Positions 26,236-35,480 are shown, numbered from the stretch's first letter. The stretch is 42,280 nucleotides of DNA from Desulfamplus sp. (GCA_015231615.1 JADGBE010000027.1:1-42280); one strand, 5' to 3'. Translations and numbers: made by a program. Notes: generated by a model not told the origin, from the letters alone.

Positions 26236-26583
26236 TTAGGTCTCGGATATTTTCTTAAACAACTTATCAAGTTCATCTGGAATCTGTGCGTTTGATAGGT
26301 GTGATATATATTTTCTTGCTATAATATTAATATCTCTATTGCCCGCTATTGTCTCTTTTTTATTTCTATAAAACTCTCTAACAATTCGCTTAATTCTGTT
26401 CCTTTCCACAGCGTTTCCAACTTTTTTTGATACAGTAATACCAATACGGTTATTCAAAGATTCACCATCAAGTATAGCTGCAATAAAATATCGGGTTTGA
26501 ACAGCTCTACCCGTTAAGGATAATTTAATAAATTGCGATCTCTTAAGTATCCTGTGAGTTTTTGGAAACGAATATTTGCTCAA
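26236..26583 (-). CDS. rnpA: Ribonuclease P protein component
   Basis: RnpA is the protein subunit that binds the RNase P RNA for tRNA 5-prime maturation. The 115-residue protein has the family motif VGNAVERNRIKRIVREFYR (the RNR motif) and the upstream GITVSKKVGNA strand. The start is TTG at 26583. No in-frame ATG is nearby and the preceding ribosome-binding site is weak, consistent with coupling to rpmH, which ends 17 bp upstream. Confidence 0.94.
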   Translation of the reverse strand: MSKYSFPKTHRILKRSQFIKLSLTGRAVQTRYFIAAILDGESLNNRIGITVSKKVGNAVERNRIKRIVREFYRNKKETIAGNRDINIIARKYISHLSNAQIPDELDKLFKKISET

Positions 26584-26600
26584 ATAATGTTACCGCCAAA

Positions 26601-26735
26601 TTATGCTGTTAGCTTTTTTCTACCTTTTGCTCTTCTTGCATTCACAAGTCGACGTCCGCTTACTGTTGACATTCTTTTCAGAAAACCGTGTGTTCTTGAG
26701 CGTTTGATTCTGCTTGGTTGAAATGTTCTTTTCAT
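26601..26735 (-). CDS. rpmH: 50S ribosomal protein L34
   Basis: The 44-residue protein begins [19 protein letters not shown] and ends [17 protein letters not shown], which is almost diagnostic for L34. It is the first gene of the rpmH-rnpA-yidD-yidC-khpB-mnmE block and has its own strong promoter upstream. The dnaA gene that often lies divergent from rpmH is missing here. Confidence 0.97.
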   Translation of the reverse strand: MKRTFQPSRIKRSRTHGFLKRMSTVSGRRLVNARRAKGRKKLTA

Positions 26736-26876
26736 AGCTTAACAATCCTTAAAATTTGTTTTTAATTCACGCCCTTTGGCAGGGCAATACATTACAATAA
26801 TGAAAATAAATAAATAAAAAACAGGCAATACACCAATAAACTAATGATGTAATGCCTTATCTATAATAAACGCAAA

Positions 26877-26905
26877 ATTTTAATTCATTATCTAACAGGT
26901 GTCAA
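26877..26905 (-). promoter_or_regulatory. Promoter of the rpmH operon
   Basis: On the minus strand TTGACA (26905-26900) and TAAAAT (26882-26877) are separated by 17 bases. They lie about 140 bp upstream of rpmH. A perfect -35, good -10 and ideal spacing make this a convincing sigma-70 promoter. Confidence 0.7.
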
Positions 26906-26932
26906 GAATCATTGTATCATGGCTTAATATTT

Positions 26933-27511
26933 TCAAAGATTGCCTTTTAAGCCAATAGCATCAGCGACTCTCCTCATTCCCATGATGGTCTCAGTAATAA
27001 GCTCTGTTCGATCAATTCCCATCATAATAGCTCCTCTTTCAATTATGCTTCGATCAACACCCGCTGCAAAACGTTTATCTTTCCATTTTTTGACTATAGA
27101 TTTTGCGGTAAGATCAAGAACACTTACCGAAGGTCTCATCAGTGCAGTACTTGCAATTAAACCTGTTAGCTCATCTACAGCGTAAAGAGTCTTTTCAAGC
27201 ATTGATTCTGGCTCTACATCAGAGCATATTCCCCAACCATGACTTACAACCGCCCTTACATACTCTTGCGACCATCCATGTGCCTCGAGAATCTCTTTGC
27301 TTTTTGTGCAATGTTGTTCAGGGTAAAGCTCATAATCAATATCATGGACAAGACCTATTATTTGCCATTTCTCTCTATCTTCTCCAAATTTGTCTGCAAA
27401 ATGCCCCATAACACCTTCTACTGCAAAAGCATGACGTATCAAGCTGTCGCTTGTGTTATATTTTTTCAGAAGTGTAAGAGCATCCTCTCTTGATGGAATA
27501 AATTGGCTCAT
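26933..27511 (-). CDS. HD-domain hydrolase
   Basis: This 192-residue cytoplasmic protein has an HD fold: His26 in LIRHAFAVEG, the HD pair in GLVHDIDYELYPEQH, and a later VSHGWG histidine supply the metal ligands of HD phosphohydrolases. It is close to the small HDIG-type proteins annotated as HD-domain phosphohydrolases in many anaerobes. The substrate is unknown. GAGG precedes the ATG at good spacing. It is monocistronic on the minus strand, upstream of the rpmH promoter. Confidence 0.82.
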   Translation of the reverse strand: MSQFIPSREDALTLLKKYNTSDSLIRHAFAVEGVMGHFADKFGEDREKWQIIGLVHDIDYELYPEQHCTKSKEILEAHGWSQEYVRAVVSHGWGICSDVEPESMLEKTLYAVDELTGLIASTALMRPSVSVLDLTAKSIVKKWKDKRFAAGVDRSIIERGAIMMGIDRTELITETIMGMRRVADAIGLKGNL

Positions 27512-27859
27512 TGATAACCTCTTTTTTTTAATATATTTGCAATGTTGCTATACTTCAAACGGTAATAACTTTAATTTTTATATATGCAGACTCAAATTAT
27601 GACGAAAAGCAATATATATACAAAACTTAATTTATACCCAAGAGAAGTATAACCAACTACGTTGTTACTTAGATTTTGATGTTGAAGTTTATGACTCTTT
27701 ATGTCAATAAGAAAATTCATAGCTACATTAGTATGTTTTGTTGGCGATTCAAATTCAATATTTTGTTATCTTTTAATTTGTATATTTATATCTAAATCAA
27801 CTCTTAAAAAGCTAATTAACTATCAAAAAGTTAATTACGATTATCGGGAATAATAAAAA
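27512..27859. other. Intergenic region between the HD hydrolase and panC
   Basis: This is a divergent intergenic region with no gene. Positions 27547-27618 contain an AT-rich dispersed repeat (GCTATACTTCAAACGGTAAT, later TATATATGCAGACTCAA) whose split counterpart lies at 19258-19430. A 9-bp inverted repeat, TAATTAACT / AGTTAATTA (27813-27837), lies 22 bp before panC and could be an operator. No clear -35/-10 pair was found for panC. Confidence 0.5.
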
Positions 27860-28711
27860 ATGGAAATATTTAAAAGAGCGTCAGATATGAGGGAATGGTC
27901 AGATCAAATGCACAGAGTTGGAGAGACAATAAGTTTTGTCCCAACTATGGGCTATCTTCACGAAGGTCATCTCTCTTTGATTGAAAAAGGAAAAAGTGTT
28001 TCTTCTTCTCTTGTTGTGAGTATTTTTGTAAACCCAGCACAGTTTGGTGAAAATGAAGACCTTAACGCTTACCCCACAAATATTGAAAGAGACATTGAAC
28101 TTATAAAGAAAAAAGGGGCAAACGCACTATTTCTTCCAGACAAAAAAGAGATTTACTCTGAAAATTATCAAACTTATATCTCTCTTGAGTATCTGCCAAA
28201 CCATCTGTGCGGGCTCTCAAGACCCGTTCACTTTAGGGGAGTTGCGACTATAGTTGCAAAGTTATTCAACATAGTAAGACCAGATGCTGCAATATTTGGA
28301 GCAAAAGATTTCCAGCAATTGCAGGTTATCCGCCAATTGAATAGAGATCTCAATTTTGGGATTAATATTATTGGTTCTCCTATTGTCAGAGAGAATGATG
28401 GACTTGCAATGAGTTCAAGAAATGCCTACTTAACGCCTGAACAACGGCAATCTGCCTTAAGTTTGTCTCAATCTCTTTTAAAGGCAAAAGAGATAGTTAA
28501 ATCTGGAGAGAGATATGCCAATATAATAAAATCAAATATTAGAAATTTTATTGACTCTTTTCCATACACAAAAATTGACTACATAAGCATCTGCGATCCA
28601 GACACTTTAAATGAGCTAATAGAGATTGATAGAGAGTTCCTCTTTGCACTTGCGGTTCAGGTTGGAAAGGCTCGTCTTATAGATAATATGCTTATAAAAC
28701 CGATTTCTTGA
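27860..28711 (+). CDS. panC: Pantothenate synthetase
   Basis: PanC condenses pantoate and beta-alanine with ATP. The 283-residue protein has VPTMGYLHEGHLSLI (the HIGH-like motif H-x-G-H), VSIFVNPAQFGENEDL, the pantoate/ATP site FGAKDFQQLQVIRQL and the KMSKS-like MSSRNAYLT. Length and motifs are normal. It converges with the next gene, whose end is 12 bp away. A small 7-bp inverted repeat, TTGAGAA / TTCTCAA (28708-28727), spans both stop codons. Confidence 0.96.
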   Translation: MEIFKRASDMREWSDQMHRVGETISFVPTMGYLHEGHLSLIEKGKSVSSSLVVSIFVNPAQFGENEDLNAYPTNIERDIELIKKKGANALFLPDKKEIYSENYQTYISLEYLPNHLCGLSRPVHFRGVATIVAKLFNIVRPDAAIFGAKDFQQLQVIRQLNRDLNFGINIIGSPIVRENDGLAMSSRNAYLTPEQRQSALSLSQSLLKAKEIVKSGERYANIIKSNIRNFIDSFPYTKIDYISICDPDTLNELIEIDREFLFALAVQVGKARLIDNMLIKPIS

Positions 28712-28723
28712 GAAAGATTATTC

Positions 28724-29323
28724 TCAATATCTCTTATCAAAAGAATACCAATCAGTTTCAAAGTCCCAATATGAGATAAAAAAGAAAACATAGTGTAGGT
28801 ATAAAGGTAGGGTCGCTTTGTTCATCTCTGCTTTTATTTTTATTTCATACTCTTCACCTTGTTCAAAATTATTAAGGGAAAGAACCTTTGTATTACTTAC
28901 CGTTGAAGCCATCTCTTTTGCCTCATCAAATGATGTTGTAGTAAAAGGTTTATCTGTTTTCCAAGGTCTTAAGACAGTAAAATCCTGTTTAATACTGTTA
29001 TATTTTAGAGTGGCAGAAAGTTTTATATCAACAATATTTTCATCAAACCAAGCATCTCTTTTACGATAAACAGAGATAAAAAATGAAAAAGATGCGGGAA
29101 CTCCTTTAAGAACCGCATCACTCATCTTATCTGTAAATGCACCAGTTACTTTAAAAGATGCTCTTAAATCACCTTTAATTTCGGTAATTTCAATATTTTC
29201 AAGGGAACATCGTCTTCTTGCGATAGCAGGCGGTGGGATAATTGCCTGAATCAGCAATATTGTGCAACAAATAAGATTAAGGGGTGTAATGAGTCTTTTT
29301 GATAAGAATCTAATATATTTCAT
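28724..29323 (-). CDS. DUF4390-like secreted or anchored protein
   Basis: This 199-residue protein has an N-terminal signal or anchor segment (about 12-35, LITPLNLICCTILLIQAIIPPPAIA). A beta-rich domain follows with DLRASFKVTGAFTDKMSDAVLKG, GVPASFSFFISVYRKRDAWFDE and a C-terminal YVFFFISYWDFETDWYSF. The pattern of a GVP-x-F-F-F strand and an ESDW-like end resembles the DUF4390 family found in deltaproteobacteria and relatives. Function is unknown. It follows lpxC on the same strand by 46 bp, suggesting an envelope context. Confidence 0.7.
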   Translation of the reverse strand: MKYIRFLSKRLITPLNLICCTILLIQAIIPPPAIARRRCSLENIEITEIKGDLRASFKVTGAFTDKMSDAVLKGVPASFSFFISVYRKRDAWFDENIVDIKLSATLKYNSIKQDFTVLRPWKTDKPFTTTSFDEAKEMASTVSNTKVLSLNNFEQGEEYEIKIKAEMNKATLPLYLHYVFFFISYWDFETDWYSFDKRY

Positions 29324-29369
29324 TGTATCCTGATTAAATCTGTTGTTAAAATTTCTCTTTTTTCAGATA

Positions 29370-30239
29370 TTAGCTTAAAACAGGTCTTGTCTCCCATGAC
29401 TCTTTTCTGGCTAAAAAGGTCTTTATAAACCTGTGATTTAAATCATGTCCTGATTTGTGAGTCTTAATGTGTCCAAGAATTGGCATACCTAAAAGTGCAA
29501 AATCGCCGAGACAGTCAAGTAGTTTATGTCTTACAAATTCATCTGGATAACGCAAACCCTCTTTATTCAAAACTTTATCATTATCAATTACTATAGCGTT
29601 ATCAAGGCTTCCGCCTTTTCCGAGACTAAACATTTTAAGATAATGTAAATCTTGGATAAATCCAAATGTTCTGGCTTGAGATATATCTTTTATAAAATTT
29701 TCAGGTGAAAGATCAAAAGATAGTTCCTGACTTCCAATTACAGGGTTGGCAAACTCTATTGAACAAGAAATTTTAAAATGAGGGTGAGGAACTACTATAA
29801 CAAATTTATCGTTGTCTTCAATTTTTATTTGTTCTGTTACAACAAAGAACCATCTTGGCATAGTCTGTTTTTTTATACCCGCGTAGTTCAACATTTTTGC
29901 GAACTCTTTAGCACTTCCATCCATTATTGGCATCTCATAGCCATCAATCTCTACTAATGCGTTATCAATTGAAAGAGCTGTAAATGTAGCCATAAGGTGT
30001 TCAATTGTGGAGACAATAACACCCTGATTGCCAACTACAGTTGCAAGACTTGTATCAACAACCATATTAAATAGTGCTGGAATGTCTGATGTTCCCGGAA
30101 GGTCAGTGCGTCTGAATCTTATACCATGATTTTCAGGGGCAGGTTTTATGGTAATAGCTGTTTTTCGTCCTGAATGAACCCCAATACCAAAACATGATAC
30201 TGGTTGCCCAATGGTTTGCTGAAGATGATATTTTTCCAT
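29370..30239 (-). CDS. lpxC: UDP-3-O-acyl-N-acetylglucosamine deacetylase LpxC
   Basis: LpxC catalyses the committed step of lipid A synthesis, showing that the cell has lipopolysaccharide. The zinc ligands are seen in STIEHLMA, and in RHKLLDCLGD of the second domain; the catalytic His is in KSGHDLNHRF. An upstream in-frame ATG at 30263 lacks a ribosome-binding site. The ATG at 30239 (MEKYHLQQTIG) has GGAG eight bases before it and gives the usual 289-residue length, so I chose it. Confidence 0.94.
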   Translation of the reverse strand: MEKYHLQQTIGQPVSCFGIGVHSGRKTAITIKPAPENHGIRFRRTDLPGTSDIPALFNMVVDTSLATVVGNQGVIVSTIEHLMATFTALSIDNALVEIDGYEMPIMDGSAKEFAKMLNYAGIKKQTMPRWFFVVTEQIKIEDNDKFVIVVPHPHFKISCSIEFANPVIGSQELSFDLSPENFIKDISQARTFGFIQDLHYLKMFSLGKGGSLDNAIVIDNDKVLNKEGLRYPDEFVRHKLLDCLGDFALLGMPILGHIKTHKSGHDLNHRFIKTFLARKESWETRPVLS

Positions 30240-30490
30240 TGATATTGCTCCATACTTAAACAACGCTAAGGACTTTTTGATTTATAAACTTGATATTTAA
30301 ATTCATCTATAACGAATTATATTGATGAAATCAAAATAATTGAGAATTTTATTTGCTTCAACTATAAGTTTAATGGTTAATAGGTGTCTTAAAATTTGAA
30401 TTCCTGCAAAATGTGATTTGATAATTGATTTTATTGGATAACAATTGAGTTGCAGGAAGTCTATTTAACATAAAAAGTGAGGAGATAAAT

Positions 30491-32050
30491 TTGCTCTCAA
30501 AGATCAATTGCAGTGCAGTGTCTGGAATAGCTGGGTATGTTGTAGAAGTTGAGGTTGATGTCTCGTTTGGTCTGCCAGTTTTTAATATTGTTGGTCTTCC
30601 TGAAACTGCTGTAAGAGAGAGCCGTGAACGGGTAAAAACAGCTATCAAAAATTCTGGATACGCCTTTCCCATGGATAGAATTACAGTGAATCTTGCTCCT
30701 GCTGATGTAAAAAAAGAGGGGACAAGTTTTGATTTGCCTGTTGCAATGGCAATTTTATCTGCTTCTGCAATTGTGCCTCAAGATAGATTCAACGGCTACT
30801 TTATGATGGGAGAGCTATCTCTTGACGGTAGAATCAAGCCTGTAAATGGTGTTTTGCCAGCAGTCATTTGTGCTAAAAAAAATGGTGCAGGCGGTTTTCT
30901 TGTTCCTGTTGAAAATCGTGGAGAGGCTTCAATGGTTAAAGGTATTGAGATTCTCCCTGTTGAGACATTAAGAGATGTTGTTGATTTTTTTACTGGTATG
31001 AGAAAAATCGCCCCTTTTTCTGGTGATACTACTCTTCTTCAAGATAGTGATAATTTTGCTTTCTCTGATCTTGATTATTGTGATGTTGCAGGTCAAAATC
31101 ATGCAAAAAGAGCATTAGAGATAGCAGCAGCGGGAGGGCATAATCTATGTATGTCAGGACCTCCGGGTTCAGGAAAGACAATGCTTGCAAAGCGGATTGC
31201 CTCAATTTTACCACCACTTTCATTTGAAGAATCACTTGAAACAACACAGATATACTCAGTTGCGGGCTTATTAAAACAAGAGATGCCCTTAATTACTCAA
31301 CGACCGTTTCGATCACCACATCACACAATATCTGCCCCAGGACTTGTTGGTGGTGGGGCAAGACCAGAACCAGGAGAGGTTAGCCTTGCACATAATGGAC
31401 TTCTCTTTTTAGATGAGTTGCCTGAATTTAAGCGAAATGTTCTTGAAGTTTTGCGTCAGCCGATGGAAGATGGCATGGTAAGAATTTCAAGAGCTGGGGC
31501 AAAGTTTACATACCCATCAGTTTTTATGCTTATTTCTGCGATGAATCCGTGTCCTTGTGGCTATTTCGGAGATAGTGTCAGAGAATGCACGTGCACAGCA
31601 GCACAGATTCAGCGTTATAGAGGAAGGATTTCAGGACCTCTTATTGATAGGATAGACATACATATCGAAGTCCCAGCAGTATCTTATAGTGAATTAACGG
31701 GTAATTCAAAACCAGAATCATCAAAAGAGATAAGAAAAAGGGTTGAGATTGCAAGAGAAATTCAACTTAAAAGGTTTAAAAATTCTACTAACTCTAACCA
31801 AGAGAGTTTGGTTCAAAGCTCTTCTGTTTTTTGTAATGCTGGAATGCGTCCCCGTGACATCAAGAAATTTTGCACCCTTGAGCCAGCAGCATCATCTATC
31901 CTTGAAAAAGCTGTAGATAGCTTTGGACTTTCTGCCCGTGCATACAGCAGAGTTCTTAAAACTGCAAGAACCATTGCTGATCTTGATAATCAAAAATATA
32001 TTTTAAGACAACACGTTGCAGAGGCTGTCCAATATAGAAATGAACAGTAA
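30491..32050 (+). CDS. ComM/YifB-family Mg-chelatase-like AAA+ ATPase
   Basis: The 519-residue protein has an N-terminal Lon-protease-like fold (FGLPVFNIVGLPETAVRESRERV). The AAA+ core has the Walker A motif GPPGSGKTMLAKR, Walker B LLFLDELPEF, and the family segment FRSPHHTISAPGLVGGG. It also has MNPCPCGYFGD and C-terminal sensor/lid helices. ComM relatives are helicases promoting branch migration during integration of transformed DNA; YifB is the broader family name. The start is TTG at 30491 with GGAG eight bases upstream. Confidence 0.93.
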   Translation: MLSKINCSAVSGIAGYVVEVEVDVSFGLPVFNIVGLPETAVRESRERVKTAIKNSGYAFPMDRITVNLAPADVKKEGTSFDLPVAMAILSASAIVPQDRFNGYFMMGELSLDGRIKPVNGVLPAVICAKKNGAGGFLVPVENRGEASMVKGIEILPVETLRDVVDFFTGMRKIAPFSGDTTLLQDSDNFAFSDLDYCDVAGQNHAKRALEIAAAGGHNLCMSGPPGSGKTMLAKRIASILPPLSFEESLETTQIYSVAGLLKQEMPLITQRPFRSPHHTISAPGLVGGGARPEPGEVSLAHNGLLFLDELPEFKRNVLEVLRQPMEDGMVRISRAGAKFTYPSVFMLISAMNPCPCGYFGDSVRECTCTAAQIQRYRGRISGPLIDRIDIHIEVPAVSYSELTGNSKPESSKEIRKRVEIAREIQLKRFKNSTNSNQESLVQSSSVFCNAGMRPRDIKKFCTLEPAASSILEKAVDSFGLSARAYSRVLKTARTIADLDNQKYILRQHVAEAVQYRNEQ

Positions 32051-32084
32051 ATTTCACCTACATATTTTACTATAAAGAATTGTT

Positions 32085-33119
32085 ATGATTAAAAAAGATA
32101 TTTATAAAGGAAAATTAAAAGAACAACTAAAGGCATCATCAAAGGATAGACTTTACAGATTCATGCTATCTGATGGTATGTTGAGAGGGGCTATTGTAAA
32201 CTCAACTAACATGGTTAATGAGATGAGTGCTAATCATAACCTTGGCTATATTGAAACTTTGTTGCTTGGTCAGGCTTATATTGCGTCATCACTATTAACT
32301 ACAAATTTAAAAGGTAATGATAGAATAAGTATAAGTATTGACTGTTCAGGTCATTTAAAAGGTATTGATGTTGAGTCCAATGCTTTTGGAGAGGTTAGAG
32401 GATATTTGAAAAATCCAAATTTTTCTGACACTTTCTCAGATAAAAAGGACTCTTTCTCAGATAAAAAGATAAGTTTATCATCTCTTTTTGGTGCTGGTTT
32501 TTTGACAGTAAACAAATATCTTGAAGATGCTAAAAGTCCATATTCAGGTAAAATAATGCTGGAGTATGGAACTATTGCCGAAGACCTTGCAAACTATTTT
32601 CTTAAATCAGAACAGACACCAACTGCATTTAATCTAAGCGTCAATTTTGATGACAAGATAAACATTCAATCTAATTATAGCGATATTCAAGGCCAGTTAA
32701 AACCAGATAGTAAAAAAGAGCAATATTTAGATAGCCATTTAATGGTTGATGGGGCTGGTGGGCTTTTTTTACAAGCTATGCCAGGGGCTGACTCTAATAT
32801 TGTTGAACAAGCAGAAGATATAATGAGAAATATCAAATCGTTAGGAGCAACATTTGCAAAAGGTATTTCTCCTGATATTCTTATTTTAGAAAAATTTAAT
32901 AATATGAGTCCGCTCTTGCTTGGAAACTATAGAGTTGAATTTTTTTGTAGATGTAGTCTTAAGATAATTCGCAATTATATTTCAAGGCTTCCTAAAGATG
33001 AGCTTATAGATATTTCAAGAAACGGACCATTTCCCCTTGAGGTTAGATGCCACCAATGCAATACGTTTTACAATTTTACTCAAACTGATATTGAAGAGAT
33101 AATATTATTGAATAAATGA
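32085..33119 (+). CDS. hslO: Hsp33 redox-regulated chaperonin
   Basis: Hsp33 is a cytosolic holdase activated by oxidation of its zinc-bound cysteines. The C-terminal zinc site is present as CRC and CHQC, about 40 residues apart. The N-terminal core has the family-like RFMLSDGMLRGAIVNST and LLLGQAYIASSLL. At about residues 112-128 a 21-bp tandem duplication (32431-32468) codes TFSDKKD-SFSDKKI in a surface loop. The protein has 344 residues against about 290 typical, the excess being such loops. It begins 34 bp after the ComM-like gene. Confidence 0.93.
   Translation: MIKKDIYKGKLKEQLKASSKDRLYRFMLSDGMLRGAIVNSTNMVNEMSANHNLGYIETLLLGQAYIASSLLTTNLKGNDRISISIDCSGHLKGIDVESNAFGEVRGYLKNPNFSDTFSDKKDSFSDKKISLSSLFGAGFLTVNKYLEDAKSPYSGKIMLEYGTIAEDLANYFLKSEQTPTAFNLSVNFDDKINIQSNYSDIQGQLKPDSKKEQYLDSHLMVDGAGGLFLQAMPGADSNIVEQAEDIMRNIKSLGATFAKGISPDILILEKFNNMSPLLLGNYRVEFFCRCSLKIIRNYISRLPKDELIDISRNGPFPLEVRCHQCNTFYNFTQTDIEEIILLNK
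32431..32468 (+). repeat. In-frame 21-bp tandem duplication in hslO
   Basis: CTTTCTCAGATAAAAAG occurs at 32431-32447 and 32452-32468, period 21, encoding two copies of FSDKK. The copies are identical over 17 bases, so the duplication looks recent. Confidence 0.85.
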
Positions 33120-33208
33120 CCTTCCACAAACCTATACTATAATTTAGGTTTTGAGATTGGAGATTTAAATTAGTAGCCATTAAAACAAATAGAGGAGTAA
33201 TATTTACT

Positions 33209-33526
33209 ATGTGCAACAACTGTAGCGACCATGAACACGAACATCACCACCACCACCCAGAAATTATCCAGATAATGCCAGTTCAACAGACACTTTTTGC
33301 GGTTTATATAACTGAGAAGCCACCAAAATACTCTGTTCAAAGTGGGAAAAATGGAATAAGTCTTGTGCCTGTAATATTTTTGGCACTTATACAACATGGA
33401 GATAAAACCATGGTTGAGGGTTTTTTTGCATCTAACGCCATACTGTCATGTGAAGATGTTGAAGGATTTAAGGGTTATGCCACATCTCTTGAGAATGCTG
33501 AGAACGTCTATGGCAAAGATAGTTAA
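33209..33526 (+). CDS. His-rich small protein upstream of the NapH/NapG fusion
   Basis: I do not recognise this 105-residue protein. It opens with MCNNCSDHEHEHHHHHPEI, a cysteine pair and a dense histidine cluster that should bind metal such as nickel, zinc or iron. A compact alpha/beta-looking part follows (QQTLFAVYITEKPPK, VPVIFLALIQHGDKT). There is no signal peptide. AGAGGAG lies 12 bases before the ATG. Its end overlaps the preferred start of the next gene by 17 bp, so the two are coupled. It may be a metal sensor or chaperone for the iron-sulfur protein, but this is inference. Confidence 0.65.
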   Translation: MCNNCSDHEHEHHHHHPEIIQIMPVQQTLFAVYITEKPPKYSVQSGKNGISLVPVIFLALIQHGDKTMVEGFFASNAILSCEDVEGFKGYATSLENAENVYGKDS

Positions 33527-35480
33527 TGTCAGACGTATATCCCAAATATTTTTTCTGGTTCTGTTTTTCTGGTTTTGCATAACATCAACTCTTGGAGTAA
33601 ATTGGTGGCAACTTAGAGGGTGGGCTGTTAATTGGCTTTTAGAGCTTGACCCTTTAGTTGGATTTTCTACCCTTCTTACAACAGGCAAAATATATAAAGG
33701 GTTAGTGTGGGGAGTTCTAACCCTTATATTGACTCTGATTTTTGGGCGTTTTTTTTGTGGTTGGGTCTGCCCGTTTGGCACTTTGCATCAATTTGTTGGA
33801 TTTTTGGGTAAAGTTTCTAAGTCAAAATCTGAACTTAGAAACTTGAATCAAAAGTCTGAACTTAGAAAATTAAATCAATATAATCCAGCTCAATCAACTA
33901 AATATGCAATTTTATTTTTTTTCATAGCATCTAACCTTGTAACTTCTCCGCTTTTTCCTATCTACTTGACTCAAGCTACACCTCTTCTTTTAAATGGGTT
34001 GCTTGATCCTATTCCATTTGTCTATAGATTTGTAAATTTAACAATTCTTCCTTTTGCAGATAGTGCTTTTTTGCACCTTAGCACAAATGCAAGATATTAT
34101 GATGGTGCTTGGATTATTGGAAGTTTGGGAATTGTTGCCTTACTTTTAAATCTATGGATTCCAAGGTTCTACTGCCGTTATATCTGTCCGCTGGGTGCGT
34201 TGTTCGGATTGATTTCCAGCATCAGCTTTTGGCAAATTGGCAAGAAGATTTCTCCCTGTATCAAGTGCATGAAATGCCAATTTCACTGCGAAGGTGCTTG
34301 CGATCCAATGGATAAAATTCGTCTATCTGAATGTGTTTTGTGTATGAACTGCTTAGATCATTGTGATTTTTTGACTTATCAGGCAGAACCGTCAAAGGCG
34401 AAAACATCAAAAAGTGAAGAGATATACCCAAATAAAAACAGGCAAACGCCGTTTTATAAAGATGGGCAACTTTATAAAAACGGGCAACACTCCACTCCTG
34501 AAATATCTCGAAGAGCGTTTATAGCATCTGTTGTGTCAGGTGCAGCAGTAGTTCCTATGATGCACCTAAATGGTCAAACCAGCACCAATTGGAATCCACA
34601 CCTTATACGACCACCCGGCTCTTTACCTGAAAGTGAGTTTCTCTCACGATGTATTAAGTGTGGCCAATGTATGAGAGTATGCCCAACAAACGTTATTCAG
34701 CCAGCAGATATTTTTACTGGGGGTTTTGAAGGTCTTTGGACACCAGCTTTAAATTTTAGAATCGGCTCAAGCGGGTGTCAGCTTCATTGTATTGCTTGCG
34801 GTCATCTTTGTCCTACTGGTGCGATTTTGCCACTCAATCTTGATGAGCGTTTTGGAATCAATGATTATAAGAAAAATGGACCAATACGAATTGGAACAGC
34901 GTTTGTAGATCAGGGCAGATGCCTTCCATGGTCAATGAACAGACCTTGTATTGTGTGCCAAGAAAACTGCCCTGTAAGTCCAAAGGCAATTATGATAAGT
35001 GAGGCATTTGAGGTGTTAAAGAGTGGCGTTATCAAATCTGTTGAGGGGAATCTTATAAAGTCTATTGATGGTAATGGCAGTGGTAACAGTAACTTGATAA
35101 ACATTATAAACTTGGATATACCAAATCTTATTGAAGGGGCTTACAGCACAGGCGATTATTTTGTTAAAGATATGATAACTTTAGAAAGGTCTCTTATTGT
35201 TGCTAATACTAAAAACAGCATAACATTGTCATCTACAAATAGAGATAACCTATCATTATCTCAAAAGACTGATAAAACAGATAACAATAAAGCAGGCGAA
35301 TTTCAAATTGGTTCAACAATTGCCATTGAGGTTAGGTTACAACGCCCATTTATAGAACCCAGTCGTTGTATCGGTTGTGGTGTTTGTGAACATGAGTGTC
35401 CAGTTAAAGGTAAAAGAGCAATTAGGGTAACGGCTGAAAATGAATCAAGAAGCCGAGATCACGTTTTAATTGGGAAATAA
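33510..35480 (+). CDS. NapH-NapG-like fused membrane polyferredoxin
   Basis: The 656-residue protein (start ATG at 33510) combines two modules. The first (about 1-270) is a NapH/CcoG-like quinol-oxidising membrane domain with several hydrophobic helices, the paired loops FFCGWVCPFG and FYCRYICPLG, and 4Fe-4S motifs CIKCMKCQFHC and CVLCMNCLDHC. The second begins with SRRAFIASVVSGAAVVP, a twin-arginine-like signal now internal, and continues as a NapG-like ferredoxin with CIKCGQCMRVCPTN, CIACGHLCPTG, CIVCQENCPVSP and CIGCGVCEHECP. NapH and NapG are normally separate. A 27-bp in-frame duplication lies at 33828-33881. The frame stays open upstream to 33396, but that start would lie inside the previous gene. 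No nitrate reductase is nearby, so the acceptor is unknown. Confidence 0.85.
   Translation: MAKIVNVRRISQIFFLVLFFWFCITSTLGVNWWQLRGWAVNWLLELDPLVGFSTLLTTGKIYKGLVWGVLTLILTLIFGRFFCGWVCPFGTLHQFVGFLGKVSKSKSELRNLNQKSELRKLNQYNPAQSTKYAILFFFIASNLVTSPLFPIYLTQATPLLLNGLLDPIPFVYRFVNLTILPFADSAFLHLSTNARYYDGAWIIGSLGIVALLLNLWIPRFYCRYICPLGALFGLISSISFWQIGKKISPCIKCMKCQFHCEGACDPMDKIRLSECVLCMNCLDHCDFLTYQAEPSKAKTSKSEEIYPNKNRQTPFYKDGQLYKNGQHSTPEISRRAFIASVVSGAAVVPMMHLNGQTSTNWNPHLIRPPGSLPESEFLSRCIKCGQCMRVCPTNVIQPADIFTGGFEGLWTPALNFRIGSSGCQLHCIACGHLCPTGAILPLNLDERFGINDYKKNGPIRIGTAFVDQGRCLPWSMNRPCIVCQENCPVSPKAIMISEAFEVLKSGVIKSVEGNLIKSIDGNGSGNSNLINIINLDIPNLIEGAYSTGDYFVKDMITLERSLIVANTKNSITLSSTNRDNLSLSQKTDKTDNNKAGEFQIGSTIAIEVRLQRPFIEPSRCIGCGVCEHECPVKGKRAIRVTAENESRSRDHVLIGK
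33828..33881 (+). repeat. In-frame 27-bp tandem duplication in the NapH/NapG-like gene
   Basis: TCTGAACTTAGAAA is repeated with period 27 at 33828 and 33855, encoding SELRNLNQK and SELRKLNQY in a loop of the membrane domain. Confidence 0.8.

Noticed and set aside
28708-28727. Bidirectional terminator between panC and the DUF4390-like gene
   Set aside because: The 7-bp inverted repeat lacks T runs on either side, so the support is too weak for a terminator call.
33396-33509. Upstream start at 33396 for the NapH/NapG fusion
   Set aside because: It lies wholly inside the His-rich gene in another frame and lacks membrane-domain similarity; the ATG at 33510 begins the NapH-like part.
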